Of a stretch of DNA of 64,000 nt, positions 54,738 through 64,000 are shown one piece after another. Every line of letters starts with the position of its first letter. Position 1 is the first letter of the stretch. Both the position numbers and the translations under genes were made by a program. The notes under the pieces are model-generated. The model had not been told where the DNA came from. It ran no database searches and saw only the letters and a program-made list of their open reading frames with translations. Origin of the DNA: Selaginella tamariscina (Eukaryota; Streptophyta; Lycopodiopsida; Selaginellales; Selaginellaceae); contig PUQB01000403.1 of the NCBI GenBank assembly GCA_003024785.1, positions 168,624-232,623 on the forward strand, read 5' to 3'.

Positions 54738-56590
54738 AAGATTTGAGCATAATATACTTTTATTTTCCCTTTCTTAATTTTATGTGTTTTTAAAAATTTT
54801 AAATACGTATAATATGTGTTTTAGGGCATTCCCTCTATAAATCCATCTACTTATGCTATTATTTCAGCCTAATTATCTTCTAGATATTTATGAGCTTTTA
54901 TTCATGAAAGTTTAAAGTATATTCCTCATTAAAAATATATAAAATATAAAAAAATTATATTTTCTTTGAAGTAATATAAAACCATTTATCTAGAGTAGAA
55001 TTCTATAAAGGATATAAAAACAAATATATTCATCTAAATTCATGTGGACTTAAGGATATACAAGCATATCATTGTTTTATGCAAAGAAAGAGCCTTACAA
55101 AAATTATTCTACTCTTACATCCAATGTGAGTATAGTGTATATATGTTTTATATAGATTATCAGAATTGTTACATCCATTGTTCATGTCCCAGTCATGTAT
55201 TTTGTGCAGTAGCATCTTCATACATGAGGAAGCAACCCTTATACATGTTAATCTCCATTGTTAAAACCTAGTTACACTAGAAACCTGTTCTCATGAAATT
55301 AGTTGGCGTAAAAACTAAATGAACAAAAAAACTATTAATAGTCTTTTGGCATCTTGGTTTGATATTTATATTTGTTTTTGTTTTTTCTTGTCAAAATATG
55401 CATATAAACTTGCTATTTCTAATATTGTAATCTTCTATAGAAGTTAATAAACACAATACTTCACAGGACATTTCTATATGGTTTTTTTTTAGAAAAGCCC
55501 ATTATATAATATGGGTTTCATATGGTTATGATGTTTGTTATTGTTATATGATCTCTTCTGTGAGAAACCTGTGAAGAGTGGTTTAAAATATGATTTTGAT
55601 ATTTAGGTCTATTTAATGTGGTGTTGTTAATGGGTTTGGTAATGGTTTTTCAATAATATGATTTTTTTAATGATTAATAAAATAAACAAGTCACACCTAC
55701 ATTGGTTGGCAATGTCACACCAACCAATAAAAACATGCACAAAAAAAGCCATATAATAAAATAGTTAATTCCTTAGAAGCTAAAGGATTTTCTTTTAAAA
55801 ACCCTTCACAATATATTAATTATATATAGGTAATACATACATAAATTATTTATACATACAAAAGCATAATCATAATCATAATATATAATTCCTTACAATT
55901 AATAAATTGATTTTTTATCATTAAATGTTAAGATTAATAAAACAAAAACTTATTATAAATAAGTTATATTATAATATTGTAAATCTATAAATTAATTATA
56001 AATATTTAGTAAAGTATCATATTTTAATAAAATGCTAATCTTTACTTTAGAATTTAGAAAAATAAAATAAAAATATAATATCAATATCATGTATATATAT
56101 TATTAGTATTTAATATAAATGTATGTTAACAATGTTAGTACATAGATCTAGGGTTAGGGTTCTTGAGATAGCTTTGGATGTGTAGGACTGGTGAAGCTCG
56201 ATTGCAGGATTTGGTTCATAGGGAGCAGTAGTAAGCTGGGAGACCAAGGTGCAGTGGTAGGGTAGCCTTTGCAGACAATGTTGAAAAAGAGCCAATTATG
56301 CCGGGATGCCGCAACATCCTAACATCCACAAGGAATGGATTGCTGCTTGGGGAAGTCTAGATTCACATGTTACGGGACCCTAACTCCAGGTAAATGTTGT
56401 GGTCTGCATACATGCATATTGTATTCTTCTCTTATACAAGTGTTCATTACCATTTGATATATAGTATGTGTGTATGCATATGCATACATTTGATGTATAG
56501 ATACATATGATACATATTTCTTTATTTCTATGTATACACACACATGGACTCTTCAGATTGTGTTCTTCTCTTAATACTTTAGGATCATAG
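54738..56590. other. AT-rich intergenic DNA; no gene seen
   Basis: This is the downstream region of the TPD1-like gene. A/T runs dominate and open frames are short and of low complexity. A somewhat less AT-rich patch at 56,130-56,400 (GGGTTAGGGTTC, then a GC-balanced 250 bp) encodes nothing I recognise. No transposon ends could be defined here. Confidence 0.6.
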
Positions 56591-56758
56591 GTGTTAGAGT
56601 TTTTACTTGGTGTCATGAATGCGGCTTGCTAAATGCAAACCTTGGAAAACCTCTTTAGAAACCCCATGAAATTTGGTAAAGTAACTCATGTTAAAAACCT
56701 ATTTCTTAAGAACTCACACCCTCGGTTGGCCAAGTTGATGAACAATGCTCACCTTGTG
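56591..56758 (-). repeat. Old, diverged LTR scrap next to the chromodomain element
   Basis: TGTTAGAGTTTTTACTTGG and the following 150 bp align block by block with the first 170 bp of the LTR that begins at 56,759 (TGTCAGAGTTTTTACCTAG), but with many differences (by eye about three quarters identical). The younger LTR starts exactly where this scrap breaks off, so the younger element inserted into an old LTR of its own superfamily. Confidence 0.75.
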
Positions 56759-57739
56759 TGTCAGAGTTTTTACCTAGTGCCACAAAGGCGGCTTGCCAGG
56801 TGCCAACCCTGGAATCCCCTCTCTTGGAAACCCCACGGAACCTGGTAAAGTAACCCGTATTAGGAACCCAAGCCTTAGGAAGTCAAACCCCTAGTTGACT
56901 AAGTCCTCGGTCGAGACTCACTTTGTGAATCAGGATACACGGACTAGCCGAGCTTTAGGTGTCGTTCCTAGCTTGGCGTGGTTGAGGCGGCCGGAGCAAG
57001 GCCTCAACCACTAATTTTGCGGAACGTGAACTCGAGCAATGCCTTTGAGCTTGCGAGCAAGTTTTCAGACCAAGGATCTGACTAACCCCTTAGAAGTGAC
57101 GTGCCCCTATCTCAAAGGCAAGATCCTGCCAACGATAAGGATAGTTTAACCCTACCCTTGTCGTGTGGAAGTTTTGGGCGGCACAACGGAGGGTTGCACC
57201 TTGACGACACAAGCTTAGCTTGCAACCGGTAAGAGGTTAACGAGCTCTCTTTTGAACCCAGGAAGCCTCACTACAATATAATACTCTACTCTTATTTATG
57301 TGACGGACCCCCCCCCCTGTTTACCTAAATGAGTAAGTGGGCTGGCACGGAAATGCCAGCCCTTAGAGAAAATGGTTGTCCTAACCTAATCCTAAACCTA
57401 ACCCTAACCCCTAGGGGGGGGGTTTAGGACGTGGGTTTAGGGCATCCCTAGGGTTAGGTCAACCCTAGGGGTGTCCCTAACCCTTATTTTGACAAGCTAT
57501 AATTTGCAAAGAACCCTAACCTGGAACGTCAAAACGGGGGAGGGTTCTCTAAATGGAAGTGCTAGCTTTACCTAGAGTTTCTTGCAAATACCTAACGGAC
57601 ACCCTGCCGGACCATCACTAGATACCCAAGTGCACTATGCGGGCCTGTTTCTTCTATATCTAGGGTTCGTCACATAATTCAGTAGGTAACAACAGTCAAC
57701 CCCAAAGTAAAGGGTCGAGTCATAGTAAAAACTATGATA
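56759..57739 (-). repeat. 3' LTR of the minus-strand chromodomain element
   Basis: It is about 981 bp; read on the plus strand it starts TGTCAGAGTTTTTACC and ends ACTATGATA (the terminal base pair pattern TG...CA with one change). It is followed on the element side by the purine-rich tract (GGCGGGGAGTG on the minus strand). It contains the same C-run and telomere-like CCTAACCCTAAACCC-type stretch as the other LTRs. Confidence 0.88.
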
Positions 57740-58119
57740 CACTCCCCGCCTTTGAAAATGTCAACGTCCTCGTTGACGTCTACTCCAAGACTAGACTAGG
57801 TTAGGAAAAATTAACTGAAAACTAACGCTAATCACTCTATGCGGAGTCAGCAAAAAGTTCACAAGTTTTATTACCCCCCTTGCATTACGCGAAGCCAAAT
57901 ACTTTAGAACCGTCGTTCACTGAGTGAGAACTCAGCTGCCGGAGGTACCACCTGCGACAAGAAGTCATTTAGAGACCTTTTGCACGTCTGCAAAGTCTGT
58001 CACCCGACACAGACAACAAGTTAATTTCTTTTAGTTAACTAGAATTTATATCGGAGGCCTCTAGTTAATGTTGTCTATCGGCCCCTAGGTTAAGAAGAAG
58101 ATAATAACTTTATTCCTTA

Positions 58120-59400
58120 ATTAATTTGAGACCTTGCCTCAAACTCATTCACCAACTCCATCGCGTTTTGTAGATTCTCCAATGGTTTCCCATGTCGATT
58201 CGCACGCCGGATAGCCTTTCCATTTGATGAGATACTCAAACTTACGTTTTCGCAGTCCATAAACCTTCCTTTTGCCCAATATGGATTCGACTTCGTACTC
58301 CGTACCTTCATGAACCAGCTCAGGGGGCGGACGTAAGTTTTCATATCTTTGCGGATGTTTCTCATCTTTGTGGAATGGCTCGAGCAAATTGACATGAAAC
58401 ACATTGTGTATTGTTCCCAACTCTGGAGGGAAATCCAATTCATAAGCCACTTTCCCTACTTGCTTCACCACCTTGTATGGACCTATGTAGTGCAATAGAA
58501 ACTTCCTCGAAAGAGTCGTTGGAACCTTCAGGTTTTTGGTACTCAACAAATACCATATCCCCAACCTGATACTCTACATCTCGCCGATGCTTATCGTACT
58601 GCTGACGATATTTCCTGTGCTGCAGCCATCGCTTGACGAGCAGCTTCCCATGTCCGATACAATTGTCCCGTGAACTCTGCTCACGATGGAACTCGATTGC
58701 TATCGTCTTTCGGTAACACCATACTCTGAGGAATACCACCCTTATTCCCAGTTAACACCTCCATTGGGCTACATCCGATTGCAGTGTGTGTCGAGTTATT
58801 GTAACATATCTCAGCCATATCCAAGTGTTCAGGCCCAATCAAGTTGATCACCTTGAACATAGCATCTGAGATAGTCCTCGACTTGTCGGTTCACTCTCTC
58901 CGTTTGACCATCTGTTTGCGGATGATAAGCCGTACTGAACTTCAGCATTGTACCAAACTACTTAAACAATGTTCCCCAAAACTTCCTTATAAACCGAGGA
59001 TCTCGATCTGAGATCATGGTTTTCGGTAGTCCGCACACTCTTATGACTTCGTGGAAGAACACCTTGCTGCTTGAATTGCATTCACTGTCTCTACAATTGG
59101 AATGAAATGAGCAACCTTTGAAAACGATCGACTACCACCATGAGCGCATTAAAACCACAGATCTTGGCAATCCCATGATAAAGTCCAAAATAACACTTTG
59201 AAATGGCCGCTCTGGAATCGAATACACTGCAACTTCCCAGCTCGTTTTTGTGATCGGCTCTTTACTTGTTGACATGTGGGGCATGTCTTGACATATTTGG
59301 CAACATCATTTATCATACCCGGCCAATAGAATCCCTGCTTCAACAAAGCCAACGTCTTATGCCTTCCACCATGTCCTGCCAAAGGAACATCGTGATTGCT
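58120..59400 (-). pseudogene. Fossil integrase and chromodomain
   Basis: The zinc-binding part is visible near 59,382-59,260 (GRHKTLALLKQGFYWPGMIN, CPTCQQVKSR). The core is poorly preserved in single frames. The C-terminal part reads FLLHYIGPYKVVKQVGKVAY and is followed by a chromodomain near 58,290-58,150 ([20 protein letters not shown]). The Y-L-I-K-W-x-G-Y...E-x-T-W pattern is the classic chromodomain core. Confidence 0.9.
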
Positions 59401-59695
59401 CTCTTAACAGCCTCTCCCTCCATGTCCCTTCTGGAACATAGAGTCTCTTTTCTTTATAATAAAGAACTCCATCTCGTACCGCAAAATGCACCTGTTTGAG
59501 TGCATCTATTCGACTTTCTATTCCTGCTGGAATATTACCATCTCTTCGTTAACTGATGAACTTGTTTCCTCTTGCCACCAGGCTCAAAGCCCCTTAGCAA
59601 ACTTGTCCTGAGGATACGCCATCACAAATTCATCCACTAAAGTTGAAATGGGTGTTGAATAATTCGCAGATGACCCTTCCTACTGAGTGCATCAG

Positions 59696-60800
59696 CTACC
59701 ACATTGTCCTTTCCGCTTTATGTTTGATTTCAGGCTGAAATCGTGCCAACTTCTGCTGCCATCTAGCATATTCGGATAGCTTTGGCTGCATTTTAAAATA
59801 CCTTAGAGTTACACTATCTGTCCAAACCACAGTACCATGACTTGGAAGATAATGACGCCAATACTCAAGGAAGCAACATAGATACATCTCCTTTTCGTGA
59901 GTAGGCCATCGAGTTTGCGTGGCATCTAACTTCTTCGAGAAAAAGGACATTAGATGTCCTTTCTGTTGCAATACACCACCAATTGCAAAGTCGGAAGCGT
60001 CACATTCTACTTCAAAAGGATCTTCAAAGATGGGCAACTGCAAAACTGGCTTAGAAGAGATAACCTCTTTTGAGTTTGATGAACGCACGTTGGACTCTGG
60101 AGTCCAATGCCATGGAATGTTCTTCATAAGATCTGTCAATGGGGCTGCTATTTCCGAGTAACCCTTTATGAATCTTCGGTAATACCCTGTCAGACCAAGA
60201 AATGATCTAACTTCATGCACGTCTTTTAAAGTCATCCACTCAGTAATAGCTTGAATTTTCTTTGGATCCATGGCAACCTCCCCACTTGAGATCAAGTGTC
60301 CCAAGAAATCTATCTTGGTTTGACCAAATGCGCATTGCTTTCTTTAGCATACAACTGGTTCTCTCTCAGCCTCTGAAACACTTTTTCTAAGTGTTCCACA
60401 TGTTCCTCGATTGTCGAACTGAAAATCAGAATGTCATCAATATACACCACTACGAACTCGTCTAGATAGTCTCTAAACACATCATCCATCATTGTGCAAA
60501 AAGTTGCTGGAGCATTGCACAACCTGAATGGCAAGACTAGAAACTCGAATGATCCATAACGCGTTCGAAAAAGCGGTCTTCTCAATGTCATTCTCTGCTA
60601 CCCGAATCTGATGGTCGATCTCAAGTCTATTCTGAGAAATACTTGCTTTTGATAGCCTATCAAATAAGTCGTCCACTCGTGGAAGAGGATACTTATTTTT
60701 GATAGTTATCGCGTTTAGCGCTTGATAGTCCACACACATTCGCATCGTACCATCCTTTTTCATTACAAACAAGATAGGTGCACCATACGGCGATCGACTA
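59696..60800 (-). pseudogene. Fossil reverse transcriptase / RNase H
   Basis: Recognised by [27 protein letters not shown] and [20 protein letters not shown] (the Y-I-D-D catalytic motif region), then VRSFLGLTGYYRRFIKGYSE and FEVECDASDFAIGGVLQQKG (RNase H start), all in the usual order. Confidence 0.9.
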
Positions 60801-61004
60801 GGTCAAATGTGTCCTCAACCAACCAATTCTATCAACTGTCTTCGTTCTACTAACTCTTGAGGATTCAACCGATATGGGGCTCTTGCCGTGGAGACGAACC
60901 TAGCAAAATCTCTATCCTGTGATCCACAGCTGACATGGAGGTAACTCGGGTGGCAAGTCTTCTGCAACACATCCTTAAACATGTTCAAGACTTCCAAAAT
61001 AGGT

Positions 61005-62790
61005 TCAGGAACAGATTGACTTCACCAATATCCAAAACCATTGCAAGAACACCCGTTCCCGATGTCTAACTGCCTTACGCAACTGAGTTAAGGTAAGGAA
61101 CATAGGATTCCAATTCTTATGAGTTAGCGTTTCCATTTTGAGCGTGGTCTTTCTAATGTCCTCTTTATCTGTTGCAAGCGTGATTCGATTATCTCCGGAA
61201 CCTCTCATTTCAATTACATGTTTATGAAACCATTCCATACCCAAAACAAAATCAAACCCCGTCATATTCAAGACAACTAAGTCTAGCTTAGCCTTCCAAT
61301 CTTTGATTTGGATAGGAAACTGCCCTTGCTATATTATTAGTATTTTGAGAACCTTTGCCAAAATTGATCTTTATTTCACACATCTTTATTACATTCAAAT
61401 TCAATCGACGAGCTAGACTAGTCGATATGAAGTTGTATGTTGCTCCAGTATCGATCATCATTCCGACTCGGTCCCCTCGTATCCTTCCTGTCAAATATAG
61501 CAAGGGTCAGTTTTGTCTTGAATAGCAAATAAGGCAGGTTGTGTCTGGCAAACATTACCTCTTCTGACTCATCTTCCGGATCTTCAAGCGTTTCTGGTTC
61601 AGCAACTTCCTCTTCTACCATCGCCTTGAAATGTCCCGATTATTGTGAGGGTGCCTGACACTCTTTAACAAAATGACCAGGCTTGTTACAGTTATAACAT
61701 TTCACAACCCGCCTGCGGAATGCGGGGGAGCAGAATTTGGAGCCGATCCTTTGGCCTGCTGAGGTGGTGGTAACCCCAATGGTTTCCAAAATTCGGTGGG
61801 TCTTGATGTGTCCGAAAACTTGGAACTGCCGACAAAGGGACTTGCACTTCGAATTGATGGCGATTGATCTGGTCGCCTATCAAACTTCTGAACCCAAGAC
61901 TTTGGAGGAAACTTCCTTGATTTAGGTTTTGCTTCCTCCCCTTTGTACAAGTCTTCTAACGACATGCCATAAGCAACCTTTTGAGCTGCCTCTTGACATT
62001 TCCGATAGCTTGTTGGCTTGTACCTTAAGATTTCTCTTCGCGTCTTCCATTCAAGCTAGCCATGAAGCAACTTCGAGCTTCATCATCACTCATATTTGGC
62101 ACCAATCGCCGTACTTTTCGAATCGATAAACGTGGTCCATAGGACTTCCCCGAACTCCCTGTTGACAAAGTGCTAGGTCAGCACGCAATCGCAAACTGAG
62201 ATCATCCAACATATACTACTTTTTGATCTCCTTTTTCGTGTGCTTCCAGTTGTTTTGGTATCCACGTTTACCTTCAACAATTCGCCACCAAATCTTAGCT
62301 TCTTCTTTAAGAAATTGCTTGGCACATGCAACCTTTTCTTCTTTCTCACGGAGGCAGCCTCGAAATAGCTTTCCATATCGTACAACCAGTCATCCAAAAC
62401 CTTGTAATCCTTTGAATTCATGAAATTCGAAGGCTTACCGGTTTGAATTTACTAGGACCTCCACCACCTACGTTCGTCAAAGAATCTGATTCAGAGGGTG
62501 AGTCATACTTCTTCTTCTTTTTCCGTGTGTCTTGTTACGGAACATCTGGCACTGCAGTATTCATCGAAATCCAAACGCAACATTATCGATTCGGTCGTTC
62601 AACCCAAAACCATCCCCTCGAAGTTCGTTTAGGGCATCCATCATTATTTCTCGCCAACCAGGTCGTTGCCTAACTCTAGAGGGTCGACCTAGATCAACTT
62701 CATCCATCTTCTCATTTTGAGCCTTTGCGACAGCCTCTCTGCCTTAGGCTCTGGTTGCTTTCTCTTGCTCATCGTATTGAACCTAATTTC
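61005..62790 (-). pseudogene. Fossil gag (with zinc knuckle) and protease
   Basis: A CCHC zinc knuckle is readable on the minus strand near 61,705-61,650 (KCYNCNKPGHFVKECQ), preceded by gag sequence to about 62.8 kb (DYKVLDDWLYDMESYFEAAS, 62.4 kb). The protease active site reads MMIDTGATYNFISTSLARRL (about 61,470-61,410) with the D-T-G-A motif, followed by FVLGMEWFHKHVIEMRG near 61.2 kb. Confidence 0.85.
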
Positions 62791-63086
62791 AAACACTCGG
62801 AGAATATGCTGGAATATTCCCAATGTGGAAGTTGGAAACACCCTGCACAGGTTGTACACCCACACACATCAGCTTAAACTAGCATAAGACTTTCGGTCAT
62901 ACCTAGAATCTCACGCCGACTCACTGAGCAAGTGTTCTCCGAAGTTTGACAACTTACAGGATCAAACTCTCTGCGCAGAATACAGACATGTCAACCGAAA
63001 GCAATAGAGTATATCAAGAATTTAGAGTTATCTAAACATTGAAACACCCTACAACTTAAGGCAGTCCTATTGACCGCAAAGAACTC

Positions 63087-63098
63087 GCTCCGATACCA
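63087..63098 (-). promoter_or_regulatory. Primer binding site, initiator-Met tRNA type
   Basis: On the minus strand TGGTATCGGAGC follows the end of the 5' LTR after two bases. It differs at one position from TGGTATCAGAGC, the usual plant PBS for initiator methionine tRNA. Confidence 0.8.
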
Positions 63099-63100
63099 AT

Positions 63101-64000
63101 TGTCAGAGTTTTTACCTGGTGCCACAAAGGCGGCTTGCCAGGTGCCAACCCTGGAATCCCCTCTCTTGGAAACCCCACGGAACTGGTAAAGTAACCCGTA
63201 TTAGGAACCCAACCTTAGGAAGTCAAACCCCTAGTTGACTAAGTCCTCGGTCGAGACTCACCTTGTGAATCAGGATACACGGACTAGCCGAGCTTTAAGT
63301 GTCGTTCCTAGCTTGGCGTGGTTGAGGCGGCCGGAGCAAGGCCTCAACCACTAGTTTTGCGAAACGTGAACTCGGGCAATGCTTTGAGCTTGCGAGGCAG
63401 GTTTCGGACCAAGGATTTGACTAACCCCTTGGAAGTGACGTGCCCTATCTCATAGGCAAGATCCTGCCAATGATAAGGATAGTCTAACCTAGGGTGGGTT
63501 TGTACCCCTGTCGTGTGGAAGTTTGGGCGGAACAACGAGGGTTGCACCTTGACGACACAAGCTTAGCTTGCACGGTAGAGGTTAATGAGCTCTCTTTTGA
63601 ACCCAGGAAGCCTCACTACATTTTACTCTACCTTATTTATGTGACGGACCCCCCCCCCCCCTGTTTACCTAAATGAGTAAGTGGGCTGGCACGGAAATGC
63701 CAGCCCTTAGAGAAAATGGTTGTCCTAACCTAACTAACCAACCTAACCCCTAGGGGGGGGGGTTTATACGTGGGTTAGGGCAGCCCTAGGGTTAGGTCAA
63801 CCCTAGGGGTGTCCCTAACCCTTATTTTGACAAGCTTTAATTTGCAAAGAACCCTAACCTGGAACGTTCAAAACGGGGGAGGGTTCTCTAAATGGAAGTG
63901 CTAGCTTCGCCTAGAGTTTCTTGCAAATACCTAACGACACCGGCCGGACCATCACTAGATACCCAAGTGCACTATGCGGGCCTGTTTCTTCTACATCTAG
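63101..64000 (-). repeat. 5' LTR of the minus-strand chromodomain element (partial)
   Basis: On the plus strand it starts TGTCAGAGTTTTTACCTGG and aligns throughout with the LTR at 56,759-57,739; about 80 bp are missing beyond the window. Nearly all blocks are shared, with scattered base changes and small length differences in the C-run and the telomere-like stretch. Confidence 0.88.

Larger units (their letters stand above)
56759..64000 (-). mobile_element. Chromodomain Ty3/gypsy element, minus strand, running off the window
   Basis: On the minus strand, from right to left: 5' LTR (from beyond 64,000 to 63,101), primer binding site, gag with zinc knuckle (62.8-61.65 kb), protease (61.5-61.0 kb), reverse transcriptase/RNase H (60.8-59.7 kb), integrase (59.4-58.4 kb), chromodomain (58.3-58.15 kb) and 3' LTR (57,739-56,759). 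All parts are present in the right order, but the element is broken, with several breaks. The two LTRs differ by only a few percent by eye, so the insertion is fairly young. It belongs to the same family as the plus-strand remnant at 1-2,437. Confidence 0.92.

Noticed and set aside
55044-55271. 75-codon open frame downstream of the TPD1-like gene
   Set aside because: AT-rich, no signal peptide or known motif, and no supporting gene structure.
1-64000. tRNA, rRNA or other structured RNA genes
   Set aside because: I saw no cloverleaf with A and B boxes and no rRNA segment; the only tRNA-related sequence is the primer binding site near 63,087.

Overview
The window reads as nuclear DNA of a land plant. 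The clearest host gene is a TPD1-like (TAPETUM DETERMINANT 1 type) small secreted cysteine-rich protein at about 53.9-54.7 kb. The rest is repeat DNA of plant type: Ty3/gypsy elements of two lineages (a chromodomain lineage and a Tat/OTA-like lineage with an extra ORF after the integrase) and Mutator-like DNA transposons (MULEs). Introns in the element genes are very short (about 45-66 nt). Together with the unusual MULE type this hints at a non-angiosperm land plant such as a lycophyte, fern or bryophyte; that last step is inference.

Layout. 1-2.44 kb: 3' part of a chromodomain Ty3/gypsy element (+) with its LTR. 2.44-12.5 kb: Tat/OTA-like fossils, first a short (+) piece, then a long (-) copy that carries a 1.7-kb solo LTR. 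12.5-19.2 kb: an island between the LTR fossils, holding a composite microsatellite, an array of GGCGGGATTAATCCCGCC palindromes, a hairpin, a decayed ParB/DNA-methyltransferase-like gene and a decayed FCP1/NIF-type HAD phosphatase-like gene. 19.2-33.9 kb: two more Tat/OTA-like fossils, (+) then (-), meeting tail to tail. 33.9-53.5 kb: three copies of an unusual MULE (one terminal fragment and two almost full-length copies of about 8.3 kb), with two short stretches of non-element DNA between them. 53.5-56.6 kb: host DNA with the TPD1-like gene. 56.6-64 kb: an old LTR scrap, then a (-) chromodomain Ty3/gypsy element that runs off the window.

The most interesting content is the MULE. Each full copy carries two divergent genes. 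The plus-strand gene is a MULE transposase of about 1,000 residues with a Cys/His-rich N-terminal part, a D...D...C-x2-H core and a C-terminal SWIM zinc finger. The minus-strand gene encodes a protein of about 1,000 residues with a ParB-like domain followed by a beta-class amino-methyltransferase fold (motif IV before motif I), an arrangement known from phage and bacterial ParB-methylases. Between them lies an array of about 136-bp units, each with the inverted pair TGCCGACTGA / TCAGTCGGCA; single copies of the same core sit close to both element ends. One copy is flanked by a perfect 9-bp target duplication, as expected for MULEs. A distant relative of the methyltransferase gene, with a different palindrome array in front of it, lies at 13.4-17.4 kb. 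My reading (inference) is that this is a transposon lineage with a captured prokaryotic-type DNA-modification or anti-silencing module that binds its own repeats, analogous in layout to the VANC/VANDAL system of Arabidopsis but with unrelated proteins.

The LTR elements are treated as fossils: family, parts and boundaries are given, and all look broken.
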